NCBI RefSeq assembly: GCF_000224145.3
Contig: NW_004190423.2
Location: forward strand, 127,494-191,493
Direction: 5' to 3'
DNA length: 64,000 nucleotides
Origin: Ciona intestinalis
Taxonomy: Eukaryota; Chordata; Ascidiacea; Phlebobranchia; Cionidae
In this document: positions 12,413 to 24,380 of the stretch, one piece after another
Layout: every line of letters begins with the position of its first letter
Numbering within the stretch: position 1 is the stretch's first letter
Notes under the pieces: model-generated
Database searches by the model: none
The model's input: only the letters and a program-made list of their open reading frames with translations
Told to the model about the DNA's origin: nothing
Translations under genes and position numbers: made by a program

Positions 12413-13689
12413 TATGGATTTGTATGGAACTATGTTACGCTTATAAAGTGCCATTAATATTGTTGTTATCACATTTGTGCCTTTTGGAATTTGGTTAAAG
12501 ATTTTTAATATTTGGTTTCGTGCGTTTAAGTTTTTATAATACATTTACGGTAAAATACATTATTTTTTTCAGCAATAGCTAAAAAAGTGCCTTTATTATT
12601 ACATATGTTCGATTTGGCTAAAGTTTTATAAAATTTCTAATGTAAAAAGCTGAAGCATTTTATGGTTTTTAAATTTTTATAAATTTTAAATTATTTCTGA
12701 ATAGTTTTATTTTTGTTAAAAAGTTTAATTGTTTTTATTAAACTGGCTACCAGATCTTATATATCCGGAAAACAATTATTTTTGTGTTTAAACCGCTGAA
12801 AAAATGTGGAAACTCAAACTAAAATAGGCCTATACACTTTTTACAAAACTACCTGAAAAAAATCAAAATTGCCAAAAAGGACGAAACAAACCAATCTTAA
12901 ACGACCAAAATTCACTCATTCTGTTTGTTTTTTGTTGATTTACTGTTAAAAAATATCAAAAACTTCCCCCCAAAACCAACAGTCTTAGCATTTTGTTTGT
13001 TGTTGCTTTATTTAAGCTTTAGAGATATTAACATGGTCGCGGTACCCTGGTTTTATGTGTTTGGCTGCTTGTGTAATATTTGTATTTCTACAGGTTTTGT
13101 TTACGTTTAGTTTGAACATTTGGAAAAATTTTAGATTTGAAAATTTTGTAATTTTGAAAATTTGGAAGAATTTCCCCTGAAATTGGTGAGTAAAAAGTTT
13201 TATGTAAAAGTTTGTGTAATATTTATATGCATGTTAGTTTAAACGCATAAACCTGGATTTTCTGGTCAGTTTCAATACAAACATGACAGTCTATATGTAG
13301 CTTTTGACATCACTGAAGATGCTATCAGTTTTTAAACCAAAACGTTTAAGACAAAAATCGAATTTTACATATGTGCTGGCATGTTTGTATTGAAACTGAA
13401 TTACTTAACATTTTATAAAATAAAACGCTTTTATATTAATTAATCATTTTAAAACAATACCATTTCAAAAACGATATAAACTAAGCAAAACACATATGCT
13501 ATATAACACCATATGTGTGGGGGTTTTAAATTAAAGTAGGTTGTTAATAATTAATGTAAGAAACAAAAATCAATAATTAGATTTGAGTATCATTGACCTA
13601 ATACACAATCAAGCGCTTGAAAGCCAAGAAGATGATTAGGTATTGAAACAAATACATGAGTATCATGTGTATGTAGTTGCTACACTGTA
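12413..13689. other. MEIG1-POMK intergenic region, left part
   Basis: AT-rich sequence downstream of MEIG1 with no conserved coding segment. A 61-residue open frame at 12925-13110 has no recognisable features and biased composition. Tail-to-tail spacer with POMK. Confidence 0.6.
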
Positions 13690-14215
13690 GTGTAAACGCC
13701 GTTTAAAAGAACAAACAAAGAAATATCTACACTGACCTGCGCTGGACAACGCTGGGTGTAGATATTTCTTTGTTTGTTCTTTTTACACCGAGGCGAGCTA
13801 CGCTGTAGTGTAAACGCCGCTTAAAAGAACAAACAAAGAAATATCTACACTGACCTGCGCTGGACAACGCTGGGTGTAGATATTTCTTTGTTTGTTCTTT
13901 TTACACCGAGGCGAGCTACGCTGTAGTGTAAACGCCGCTTAAAAGAACAAACAAAGAAATATCTACACTGACGCTGGACAACGCTGGGTGTAGATATTTC
14001 TTTGTTTGTTCTTTTTACACCGAGGCGAGCTACGCTGTAGTGTAAACGCCGTTTAAAAGAACAAACAAAGAAGAATCTACGTTGAACAACGCTGGGTGTA
14101 GATATTTCTTTGTTTGTTCTTTTTACACCGAGGCAAGCTACACTGTAGTGTAAACGCCGCTTAAAAAAGAAATAATAATATTTACGCCCAAAACGCTAGG
14201 TGTAGATATTTAAAA
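13690..14215. repeat. Tandem foldback units of ~118 bp (4-5 copies), family C
   Basis: Each unit contains 'agaacaaacaaagaaatat', then 'ctgcgctggacaacgctgg', then the reverse complement 'atatttctttgtttgttct', then 'caccgaggcgagctacg'. Units repeat every 118, 118 and 114 bp and can each form a long hairpin. Related arrays sit in TTC5 intron 1 (20600-20930) and an EPG5 intron (44765-44950). Confidence 0.9.
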
Positions 14216-14395
14216 CTGAACACAAATAGTCAAATCAGTTATAATAACTTAATATATTAAAGTTTTTAGTTATTACACACATGCGGTGTTTTAATAAATA
14301 ACTGTTGACATTAAAATTACTTATAAATAGCAAACCTGTTGCAAAATAAAAGGCACTCAATTTTTGACACACATATAATGGCCAGCTAGTATAAA

Positions 14396-14603
14396 TAAGG
14401 GGGAGCTATGACACCCCTGTACCCACCCTGGCTGCGCCACTTTTTACCAGAGGCATATCTTTTCATAAACTCTATTTAAAACATTTCTTCACGCAACACA
14501 TAAAAACAAAACATGCCCATATTTATGCATATATAATATTTCATGCCTTAATTTAAAACTGGGGTGCTAAGACCACCCTAACCCCCCCCTGAATACGCCA
14601 CTC
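14396..14603. mobile_element. Decayed remnant resembling the CAGTGGCG hAT-like family
   Basis: Holds 'ctggctgcgccact' near 14430 and 'ctgaatacgccactct' near 14590, which look like termini of the 39507-39630 and 63147-63286 elements. I could not define intact ends or a TSD. Confidence 0.35.
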
Positions 14604-17600
14604 TCATAAATAATTATAAACCCGTACATAATCCTCAAGAACCTGCTGTGAGTTCCATCTATTTGCTGGATCAATCTTCTTACACATTTTATGCACTTGT
14701 TTCAACAACCTGTTAATCCTTTGAATCTTTTTCAACTCAGTACTGTTTGGGGACCCCACATTCATTATGGCGTTTGTTAGGTTGGGTATTTTCCATACGT
14801 CGATTTTGATTGACACTTTTGGTAGTTTGTCCTGTTTACAATCAGCTTCATTATATCTTTGTTCAGGAGATAGGAAAGTATGTTCAACCATCACGCAACC
14901 TGTTTCGCTTCTAAAAGAGGAAAATTATTTAGATTTTTACAGTAGAAGAAATTAAGCAATGTTCACAGTTATATTATATTTTATCATTTAGTTCATTTTA
15001 TCATTTATGCAAAATGCACCATAGTAGTGACTGACTTAACAGGCAACAAACCTTGGGTGGCGGGGTGGGCAGGCCAACCCTGGAATTTTCTGCACTACAA
15101 TAATCAGTGAACATTACAACCAATAAGTTAGATACACAAACGTATCTAACTATCCTTGCCTCCCCTGTGTTTATATAAAGTTTTTCCTGTAGCTGTGTGT
15201 TTATGTGTATAAGGCACAAAACATATATAAAACAGGGGAGGCAGGGATAGTTAGACACACAATCCTGTGAAACGAATTTAACTGATTGGTTGTAATGTTT
15301 ACTGATTAATAAAGTGTAGAAAACCTATGCCATGCACATACATACCTACAAACAGGATGGTTGTTGACATCATCAACAGGCAGTTCGTCGACATCGTTCA
15401 TAACTATCCTCATATCATTAGTTACCAAGTATTGACTTAATGCCTGTGAATAAATGGTAGAGGTAATATATGTTATGAATATATTGGACAAGACAATTGC
15501 TACAACACAGTGGTCACTAATAGGTTGTAGCACCCTAGGTGTTGGGGTAATGAACAAACTCTGGCCTAAATCCCAGCCCCAGGTCCCATGGCATGCCTCA
15601 CTGTAGGACCTCATCCATATAGAATAGAATGTGCATATACAATGTTGGGGTAATGGGTTAACTCTGGCCTAAATCCCAGGCCCCGTGGCATGCCATGCTA
15701 TACAACCTCACCAATATAGAATAGAATGTTCGTATACAATTGGCTAACTCTGTTCTAAGCCTTACCCATATATAGGGATGCACATTACAGAATTTCGAAT
15801 CCATGAGATTCGAATCCTTTTGTATTCGAATCTAATTACGGGATTCGGTATTCTGTTTAATGACGTCATTACACGTCATCTCATAAACTATATTAACAAT
15901 TTTTAAAACTTATTAATTTTGAAAAAAAATATTTTTGTGTTTGTGGGACTTTCGAGAGTAAACGTTTCGTAACGTCTTTTCATAGCCTGCTATACGTTTC
16001 ATGACGCAAAAACTACCCAATAGAACAATTTTTGATCATTTTACAGCTCATGACCCAACAAGGCTGCTATGAAAGGGTCAATAAACTGACTTTTGTGGAT
16101 AAAATTTCTTTTTCCTATAAATATGAAAAGATTCGAAATTCTAGATTCGGAATTCTAGATTCGAAATAAAGTATTCTAGGATATCCTAGAATACCTAATT
16201 ATTCTGTAATGTGCATCCCTACCCATATAGAATAAAGAGTTCACGATGCCAGTGGCTTGTATATGTTACAAACAATAAGTAGGACACACATAACAAACAC
16301 AATACCAGACAAACCAGTTATTGTAAGCACAAGGATAAATAAGTTCCATTCATTCTTATCATTCAAGGCATGTAATATAGTCTCCATATGATATTGTATC
16401 TTTGGTATCTACCATAATTACAGCATTACCAGAAACCGAACTCATAAGTGTGTAGCGGTCAGGTAATACTAGATAACAACATGGCCTCAAGCATTAGTGG
16501 TGCCAATATTATGTGATGTTTAAACTATAACCTCGTGTATTCGCCTTATATTTAAAACAAGTGGGGATGCTACAGTTACCCTAAACCCCCAAATAACCTA
16601 ATTAATGTATTCTATTTATTATTAACAACAAAAAAAACATTGCGATGATTAAAAACTGCCCAACGAAAACTGTGCCAAAGTCCATACATCATCAAAATTA
16701 AAACAAGAGAAGGAATTCAGCAGCAAAACAACAGTCCTTATACCACGTCACAAATAAAAACTATTTAAAGGAAAAAAAGGTCAAATAAAAGCGTGGCTGT
16801 TAAAACCACTACATAGTATAAATGAACTTATATTGAGTTAGGTCAAAACTAAATTGTAAAAGTCTCTTAATAAACTACGCACCTGTGACAGTTGATGGAG
16901 ATCACAGTTAACCCTTGCTTTCCCACCTCCATGGTGTAAATATACAAAGGTTTGAACCATCCCTATAGCTAGTTTCAACCTTTCTTTACCACTAAGTTTG
17001 ACTATGGCGTCAGATTTGATAAAATCGTTTAAGTTTCCGTATTTATCGCATTTCTCCGTCAAAATATGGGTTTGGTTGCCAAGTTTACAGAAGCCAGCCA
17101 CCTGAGTGGAAATGCAGTATTTTATTTGTGGTTCATGTTATAATATGATACTTGTACAGTTGTGTTAAAGTTCTGTCTTAGGATTTAGGCCCGAGGTGGC
17201 CCATTACTCCAACACCCAGTTTGCTACAGCCAATTAGTGACCAGTGGGTTGAAGCAATGTTCGTTAGGTTTCTTGCCCAAGAACACACATCATTACCGAG
17301 CATTGAACCCGGTATCCTTCATTTACAATACAAGCACATAACCCCTCAGTCACGGTGTCAGACAAAAATTTGTAACATATTGAATTGTAACTATTAGACA
17401 TATACACAATGTGTAAAAGTTACCATACGTACCGTAACACCAAACCTATATAATAAGTTAATGTGTATATTGTTGTAACGCCTCACCTGTATAACATGTT
17501 GACTTGGTTGTAGATTCAATAAATTAGTTGCTCCTTCATCCACCCTTGTTAATATCCATTGATCCTTCACCCTTGTATCCCTGGTACTCACCATGGCTAG

Positions 17601-18683
17601 CTCTATACCTTCCCAGTCCACAGAGTACACCTGTGGATTATAAAGGGGGTTGTATCATTGTAGGGTGGGGACTTGAATGAATGGGTATAACACGGGTGTT
17701 GTTTCATACACCTCGTGCCTGCTTACGAGTTACCACATATGTAACTTTGTGGGTGATGGTTTTCCTGCATGGTTGATAACTTGGACAACCCATTAGTGAC
17801 CACTGGGTTGGAGCAATTGCTGTTAAGTGTCTTGATCAAGGACACATACGCCCACAATGGTAGCAGCATCAAGCCTTGAGTGCCATTTCCATGCCCACAG
17901 TCGAGTGTTTGAAGCCATAAGCAATGTGCTTGGCCTAAATCCCTGGTTCTCAGAAAGGACCTCAGGCACCCACCCATATAAGGTATAACCCATATACACA
18001 CCCACCCATATAAGGTATAACCCATATACACACCCACCCATATAAGGTATAACCCATATACACACCCACCCATATAAGGTATAACCCATATACACACCCA
18101 CCCATATGAGCCTAAATTCCAGGACCTTACCCTTATAGAACACCCCAGCCACACAGCCGACCACTCACCAGTTTGCCGATCCCACCCCCAAGTTTCTTTT
18201 TATGACCCAGCTTCATAATGTCCTCGCACCCCAGCATCTTCCTACATTCATCCATACCCCCCACTTTGAACCATCCTTTGTTACATGGGCCTGGGGATAA
18301 TTAGCATTGTTATGTCATAATCTAATATATTTATCTCTTTGAATGCGATAGCAAAGGTGAAATTAATTATAACAATGAAGAGGATAGAATTAGCAGCAAA
18401 ACAACAGTCGTTAAACCCGCTATAAATAAGTGGTAACTGGTAAGCGGGCACGGTGAGTAAATGGGTATATCACGTCGCTTTTGGCCACACCACACAAGGA
18501 TAAACAATTTACATTCATTCCTACAATCCCACCTGGTTGAAGTAGAAACCTCTCGTATTTATGTTCCTTTACAACTTGTACCGTACGCTCCACATTCAGA
18601 TGTTGTATGTGGTTTACCACAAAGTACATGAGGGTGACCAATACTATATATAATACTGTGTTGATAACTTTCTTTAAATGCAT
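14604..18683 (-). CDS. POMK: Protein O-mannose kinase (POMK/SGK196), complete, 346 aa
   Basis: ER-resident kinase that phosphorylates the 6-position of O-mannose on alpha-dystroglycan. Six minus-strand exons join in frame: 18533-18683, 18169-18290, 17487-17630, 16883-17101, 15346-15443, 14604-14910. Length matches the family (about 350 aa). Residues ~8-23 (NTVLYIVLVTLMYFVV) form the type II membrane anchor. The glycine loop GGGIGK is at 85-90. As expected for this atypical kinase there is no HRD or DFG: the segment ends in CDLHQLSQ, then ALSQYLVTND and NDVDELP (228-234). The tail DVWKIPN with DPANRWNSQQVLEDY matches the family C-lobe. Introns hold a hAT-like MITE, a SINE head and a 30-bp array. 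Head to head with TTC5. Confidence 0.95.
15030..15310 (-). repeat. Family F repeat ('gggaggcagggatagtta'), two overlapping copies
   Basis: Contains 'ggtggcggggtgggcagg', 'aaccaataagttagatac' and 'ggggaggcagggatagtta'. Other copies are near 1490-1580, 4965-5010, 21780-21855, 41658-41735, 42518-42590, 54120-54200, 55150-55258, 60440-60590 and 63430-63560. The fuller copies are ~130-150 bp with no coding content. Probably a SINE or MITE; class unresolved. Confidence 0.7.
15773..16221. mobile_element. hAT-like MITE, family B, copy 3, with perfect 8-bp TSD
   Basis: 449 bp, inverted orientation relative to the 3178 copy. TIR TAGGGATGCACATTACAGAA, flanked by CCCATATA on both sides (15765-15772 and 16222-16229). 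Inserted inside a family-D repeat in a POMK intron, so it is younger than that repeat. Confidence 0.9.
17218..17372 (-). mobile_element. tRNA-derived SINE (decayed) in a POMK intron
   Basis: On the minus strand a degenerate A box (GTGACTGAGGGGTTATG) is followed by a B box like GGTTCAATGCTCGG. Its body 'ttgcccaagaacacac' and 'ccagtgggttgaagcaat' is shared with the other SINE copies. Confidence 0.7.
17970..18110. repeat. 30-bp tandem array, ~4.5 copies, in POMK intron 2
   Basis: Near-perfect units of 'cacccacccatataaggta' plus 'taacccatataca'. The period is a multiple of 3, so frames stay open across it and give spurious repeat ORFs. It lies about 55 bp from the donor of POMK exon 2 (exon end 18169). 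Confidence 0.9.
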
Positions 18684-19961
18684 TCTAACTCATCTGTGGA
18701 GTTATAAATACAATATTAAAAATTCTACCAGGCACAACGTAATATATAAGTAAATTGCTTTTTTAGTAAAAAATACTGTTGGTATTTTCTGTCAAGTTAT
18801 AATTTCTATTGTTACATCACAGCATTGGCTGACATTGAAAATCTAGAAAATAATCTAAAGTTTCAATCTTAATATTAAACTTGTTCTATAACTGCTCTAT
18901 TGGCAAATATAATTTAATTTCAACAACTTTTCGTCTGTCATTTGATGAGACATTATTAAGATAACACATTGGTGCGAAAAAATTATCGTTATCGGAAAAT
19001 CTATTTCTAATACTATATCATGCGTGGCGGCAACCACAGCAAAACAATAGTATTGTTGGTCGATTTTACATCAAAGTATAAGACTACAATTATTGAGTAT
19101 AGACTCATTATACTATAGCAGATGTTTCACCAAGTCTACTCAGTCTTTTACAAGCACTGATGATGCCAACGGTTTTTATATATATATATTGATATTTATA
19201 AATAAAGATATTTGTATAAAATTAAAATACACCAAAACTTCATCTGTGTTTGTAAATAGTAGTAAACCTAAACTACAGCCATAGCTAATTACAACTTGGT
19301 AAAACTAATGACACAACAATAAACATATACACCACAGAACCTGCCATCTCTAGCTATGTAATCTTATCTGTACCAGTATATGTGTGTGTGTGCTGCCATT
19401 GACTTGTGAAGCCCCCAGGCAGTATATAGTTACTAGTGCTAGTACTTATAGTGCTTAGTGTAAACATAACTTGTTATTAGGGATGTTGGGTGTTTAATTG
19501 TGTTGCTAATTATGGTAATTATATGAAGTTGAGTTGTTTGTAAGTTGTATATAATGTTGCCGTTAGTTTGATGTGAAAGAATTTTTTAAAGTGTCAACAA
19601 AACAATAACCTTAAATTGGCTGCACCACTTTTTACAGGTGTTTATAAGTTGTATTCAATCATCCACAAAGTTACATATGCGGTAACTTTTAAGCGAGCAC
19701 AAGGTGTATGAAACAGAACAACCACGTTATAACGACTGTCGTCGCCCCGCCATGCGAGAATAAATAAGTTACATACATGGTAACTTGTGGGCGGGCACGA
19801 GGTGTATGTAACAGAACACCCGTGTTATAACGACTGTCGCTGCCCCGCCATGCGAGGATAAATAAATTACATACATGGTAACTTGTAAGCGGGCCCACTA
19901 GGTTATAATGAAAGTTGGTATTTTTGCACTTATTTCAAAACGTTTGTATGATAGATCGAAC
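18684..19961. promoter_or_regulatory. Shared upstream region of the divergent POMK/TTC5 pair
   Basis: 1.28 kb between the two start codons. Holds a copy of the 'gagtatagactcattata' repeat (19088-19172) and a family-E minisatellite (19685-19900) ending about 60 bp before the TTC5 start. No core promoter motif is assignable. Confidence 0.5.
19685..19900 (-). repeat. Family E minisatellite (~95 bp), 2-3 units
   Basis: Units contain 'gttataacgactgtcg', 'acgaggtgtatgaaacaga' and 'catgcgagaataaataag'. The same unit recurs singly or in arrays at 23975-24200, 38130-38500 and 48470-48740, and near 27160, 35580, 45490, 56700 and 60100. Confidence 0.85.
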
Positions 19962-22900
19962 ATGGGTTCGGAAACAGAAGTCGAACAAATTGTTGACAAA
20001 CTTCAAGATTTTTGCGACAACTTCGTCCAAAATCATGGCATGGAAAAAATCCATGAAAAAACAGCCATGGTAAAGCAAGAAGTAGATTCTACAATTGCTA
20101 TGTTAAAGACATTGGAAGAAAGATGCCAGAAAACCACATTCATGCTGCAGTATGCGCGTGCGTTAAATGTATTACCGGACTACTCAAGGGAGTGCGAGGA
20201 CTATTTATCGAAAGTTGTAAAACGCGACCCGTCGATTATACGAGGATGGAACTTGTTGGGGGAAACGTTCTGGAAAAAAGGTGATATAGGGGCAGCTAAG
20301 GACTGTTTTGAGGGGGGGCTCAAGAGGAAAAAGGATAAAGTCAGTTTGAGGTCGTTATCGATGGTTTTACGTCAATTAAAAGCTGATAAATTTGGTGATG
20401 AGCAGAAGAACGTGATATCAAGTGTTGAGATGGCTAAGGATGCTGTTGGTATGGATGTGGAGGATGGGATGTCGTGGTATATACTCGGAAACGCTTATTT
20501 ATCGCTCTTCTTTGTCACTGAACAGAATCCTAAGGTGGGTGGGGTGTATACTAGGTGTTGTTTAATGTGGTTTGTCTGTGTGGAGGAATACATCAAAGTG
20601 TTTATTAATGTAGATATTTCTTTGTTTGTTTCTTTTAAGCGGCGTTTCCACTACAGTGTAGCTCGCCTCGGTGTCAAATTAATAAATAAAAAAATATCTA
20701 CACCCAGCGTTGTTCAGCGCAGGTCAGCGTAGATATTTCTTTGTTTGTTTCTTTTGAGCGGCGTTTCCACTACAGTGTAGCTCGCCTTGGTGTCAAATTA
20801 ATAAATAAAAAAATATCTACACCCAGCGTTGTTCAGCGCAGGTCAGCGTAGATATTTCTTTGTTTGTTTCTTTTGAGCGGCGTTTACACTACATCGTAGC
20901 TCGCCTCGGTGTTAAAAGAATAAACACACTGGGTCTTTGCAATAAAAAGACAAAGTAACAACTTATATACCACAGGTATTGGCAATGGCATTGGAAGCTT
21001 ATTCAAAAGCTGAGAAAGTAGAAAAGAGGTCAACCCATAACCCTGATCTACACTTCAATAGAGCTATGGCATATAGGTGAGTAACTTGTGACTAGAGGGT
21101 GCTGGGATCAAGGCTCACTGCTGTCTATTGGTAATACTGTTTAACAACCCGAATGTGGGCACGGGAATGGCAACCAAAGATAGGGGTAATGTCAGGGGTA
21201 AAAAGGGGGATTCACCAATAAACCAAGGTTCCCCATGTTTGACGTGTATAAGTATAACTACCCTTTAACAATTTAAATGCAACCCCAGATTTGTGAAAAA
21301 TCCTAAAATTGTGACGCTTTTGGAGTTGTAATAAAATACTTTTATAATTTAACTTTTAGATTGTATCTGAATTTAGCACCAAACTACTAATGCCCCATTT
21401 GTCTCTACTTGTTTGTACAGACACCTAACTAACCCACACACCACTACCCCACCCAGATACGAGGAATCATACCAACTTGCACTAGAAGGCCTCACTACGG
21501 CTGATCAACTAGACCCCACATGGGGAAGCCCCCGAACAAAGATTAATGAAATATTTAATTATTTGGATAAAGTAAACGATCTGGTTGAAAAAAAGGGGAA
21601 AATGAAATCGAAACGACTTCAAAATATGATCAAGTCAATCAAAGAAACTAATTTAGGTAAAAAAAGAGAAGTATAGAAAAAAGGGAAACGGTATTAATAG
21701 GGGAGAAGTATAGAAAAAAGGGAATACTTTCCTGTGTTTAATAGTTGTGTGTCCCCAATTAGGTGCTTTACTTGTATTTGTAATGTTTACTGATTAATGC
21801 AGTGTAGAAAATTTAAAGAGTGACCCACCCACCCTGCCACCCCAGGTTTGGCGCCTAAATTACTATTCTAGATACAGTTATATATATCAGTAACATACAT
21901 GTATATAAATAAATATATAACCACCAACCCACATATCAGGCCCTTACAGTGGTGGTTCCTTCACTTTCAATGGCAAGCAACAGAAACTTGAATATATTCC
22001 ATTATCCTCTCTGAAGGAAGGGGCCAACCCTGAAAAGGTACAACAACTGTATTCATGTTGTTTATGTTGAACGAAATATTTCTAGCATTCATTAGAAATC
22101 AAGTAATTGTCATTATTGCAACCCCAAAGGCTATATTCTGTGTTTACATTTCTTTAACGTCCCAATCTTAGCGAATATACAGTAATCATGAAGACAAATT
22201 AAAGTTTTAATTAGTATTTTAGTTGCCAAACTTTATAAAACAGGGTAGCCAGGAATAAGTAGACACACAATTACCCCATCAACACTCGTACCATCTTGCC
22301 CCATCAGCACCCGTACCATCTTACCCCCATCGACACCCGTACCATCTTACTCCGTTAACAGCTGTACCATCTTACCCCCATCGACACCCGTACCATCTTA
22401 CTCCGTTAACAAGCTGTACNNNNNNNNNNNNNNNNNNNNNNNNNNNNNNNNNNNNNNNNNNNNNNNNNNCCCATCAGCACCCGTACCATCTTACCCCATC
22501 AACGCCTGTACCATCTTACCCCCATCGACACCCGTACCATCTTACTCCGTTAACAGCTGTACCATCTTACCCCCATCGACACCCGTACCATCTTACTCCA
22601 TTACCAACCGTACCATTTTACCCCACAGGTTATAATGGGCAAGGTTGTATGCAACATGGCCGACATCACATTGGTTCCATTCACGTTTGCAATTATTGAT
22701 CATAATGGTGATTGTTACGCTGTGACTGTGTATAACCTGGCTAGGGTAAGTATGTATTGTATAAAGAGATACTTTGTTGCTTAAATTAGCTTCTTTAGTA
22801 TAAAATGTTAAATTAAACTAACCATTGTTTTGTCTGCTATTCGCTTAATGTAAAACAAGAGTATGGAAAAGAAATATTGGTAAAAATATTGTAATTGATC

Positions 22901-23575
22901 TCAAACTTTAATAAGTAACATATAACAACACACCATGTTGTAATAGCTGCATTATATTTAATAAATTTACTCACCTTCTACCTGTATGAGTGGTTGGGTT
23001 GTGCTGAGTCTTTATTAGCTGACACATCATTGTGATTTTGTTGAGTCATCAAAGATTTAATTTTTGCTGACTTTTTATTAATCAGCAATAAGTTTGCTGA
23101 GTAATGATTATTCAGCAGTATAATTAATTAATGTATCTAACTTTGTGGGGGACTGTTTTTTTTTCTTAAAATATCATAGACTCATAATTATTACCCCAAT
23201 TTTATCTAATATTTATGAAATTTTTGCTGACTTTTTAATTAATTAACAATATGTTATATTTATCCTTTTTAACCATGTAACTTTATGAGTGATAATTTTT
23301 TGTATTATGCCATTTTTTAATAGGATTATAAAAGCTAAAATCTCCCCAACTTCCAGGGCAAAGGAATGATAATTGGTGATTCTGTCGCGATACCGGAACC
23401 CTTCATGACTCATCATAAAATTGAATGGAGCGTTACTGCTGACTCAGCAAAAAAATGGGACTTTCGTAACATAAGAGTCGATAACCCTATTGTTCTAATT
23501 GTTAACGGACGTAAACTAACACAGGAGCATTGTGGGTCAACAATCGCTGCGATGATACCTAGTCAGGCGTCGTGA
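19962..23575 (+). CDS. TTC5: Tetratricopeptide repeat protein 5 (TTC5/STRAP), complete, 435 aa
   Basis: Cofactor of p300/JMY in p53 responses; also recognises nascent tubulin in tubulin mRNA autoregulation. Six exons join in frame: 19962-20534, 20976-21076, 21457-21656, 21940-22037, 22629-22745, 23357-23575. Length fits the family (440 aa in human). Exons 1-3 carry the TPR region with ARALNVLPDYS, AWN-type WNLLGETFWKKGD, KVSLRSLSMVLRQL and SWYILGNAYLSL. Exons 4-6 (residues ~291-435) form the OB-fold with GPYSGGSF, YAVTVYNLA and IGDSVAIPEP. The ATG at 19962 (MGSETEVEQIVDKLQDF) fits the family; an in-frame ATG at 19908 would add 18 unrelated residues. Intron 1 holds a foldback array and intron 4 a minisatellite with an N gap. 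Confidence 0.96.
20600..20930. repeat. Foldback array, family C, in TTC5 intron 1
   Basis: About 2.5 units with 'agatatttctttgtttgtt', 'aagcggcgtt', 'gtagctcgcctcgg' and 'atatctacacccagcg'. Nearest relatives are at 13690-14215 and 44765-44950. The start of the array reads open in the exon 1 frame, which artificially extends an ORF past the real donor at 20535. Confidence 0.85.
22270..22628 (+). repeat. ~26-bp minisatellite running into the TTC5 exon 5 splice acceptor
   Basis: Units of 'cgtaccatcttaccccatc' with variants 'ctccgttaacag' and 'cccatcgacac'. The last unit reads 'taccattttaccccacag' and is the pyrimidine tract and AG of exon 5. Interrupted by a 50-N gap (22420-22469). Confidence 0.9.
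22420..22469. other. Assembly gap, 50 N
   Basis: Falls inside the minisatellite of TTC5 intron 4, so the true array length is unknown. Confidence 0.99.
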
Positions 23576-23974
23576 TTAGGCGTGACATAAACATATTATA
23601 AATGTCAGCAGAGCGTTTCAAAAACATAGAAATGTTGCCAGATGAATATTCACAAAATTGCTGTGTCTGGCGTAACATGAACATATTATAAAATGCTGGT
23701 GGAAATTGTGCGAAAATATAACTATTATAAAATACTGATATAATATTGAGTGGAAATTTGTGAAATATGGAGTGAAATTCTATATGAGTTGGTTCTATAG
23801 AATTATCCCAGATTTGGTTCATTAGTTATATTGTCATGAAATAGAAATATTATAAATGCAGTAAGATATCTATTGCAACATGAGATATCTATGTTTGATG
23901 TGTTTCGTATATTGCTGCTGTGTTGTTTAAATAAACGTTGCATGTAATTTTGTGGTTTCTGTATGTCATGTACA

Positions 23975-24200
23975 ACCCACGTATGTAACTTATATATCCT
24001 CGCACGTCGTGACAGTCATTATAACACGGGTGTTCTGTTTCATTCACCTTGTACCCCCTTACAAGTTACCACATATGTAACTTATTTATCCTCGCATGGC
24101 GGGGAAACGACAGTTGTTATAACATGGGTGTTCTGTTTTATACACCTCGTGCCCGCTTACAAGTTACCACGTAAAGGCACGTATGTAACTTTGTGGGTGA
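23975..24200 (+). repeat. Family E minisatellite, ~2.3 units
   Basis: Units carry 'cacgtatgtaactta', 'tcctcgca', 'ataacacgggtgttctg' and 'cacctcgtgcccgc'. Directly followed by the SINE body at 24216, the same order as near 17700, 35580 and 60150, suggesting a composite element. Confidence 0.85.
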
Positions 24201-24215
24201 TTGTTTTCTGTTTGA

Positions 24216-24380
24216 CTGTCATTATGGACAACTCATTAGTGACCACTGGGTTGGAGCAATCTTGCCCAAGGACACATACCACCACAATGGTAACAGCCTC
24301 GAGCCTTGAACCCGATACCCTCTGGTTACAAGGAAAGCGCTCTAAGCCACGACGTTACGCATCCATGGTCGCCACTCCCA
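24216..24380 (-). mobile_element. tRNA-derived SINE
   Basis: Minus strand: GTCGTGGCTTAGAGCGC (degenerate A box) then GGTTCAAGGCTCGAGG (B box), then a body with 'ttgcccaaggacacat' and 'gaccactgggttggagca' when read on the plus strand. Confidence 0.8.

Noticed and set aside
12925..13110. 61-codon ORF downstream of MEIG1
   Set aside because: Hydrophobic by AT-rich composition, no conserved features, no splice context.
17723..18164. Two minus-strand ORFs with YMGYTLYGWV repeats
   Set aside because: 30-bp intronic array inside POMK.
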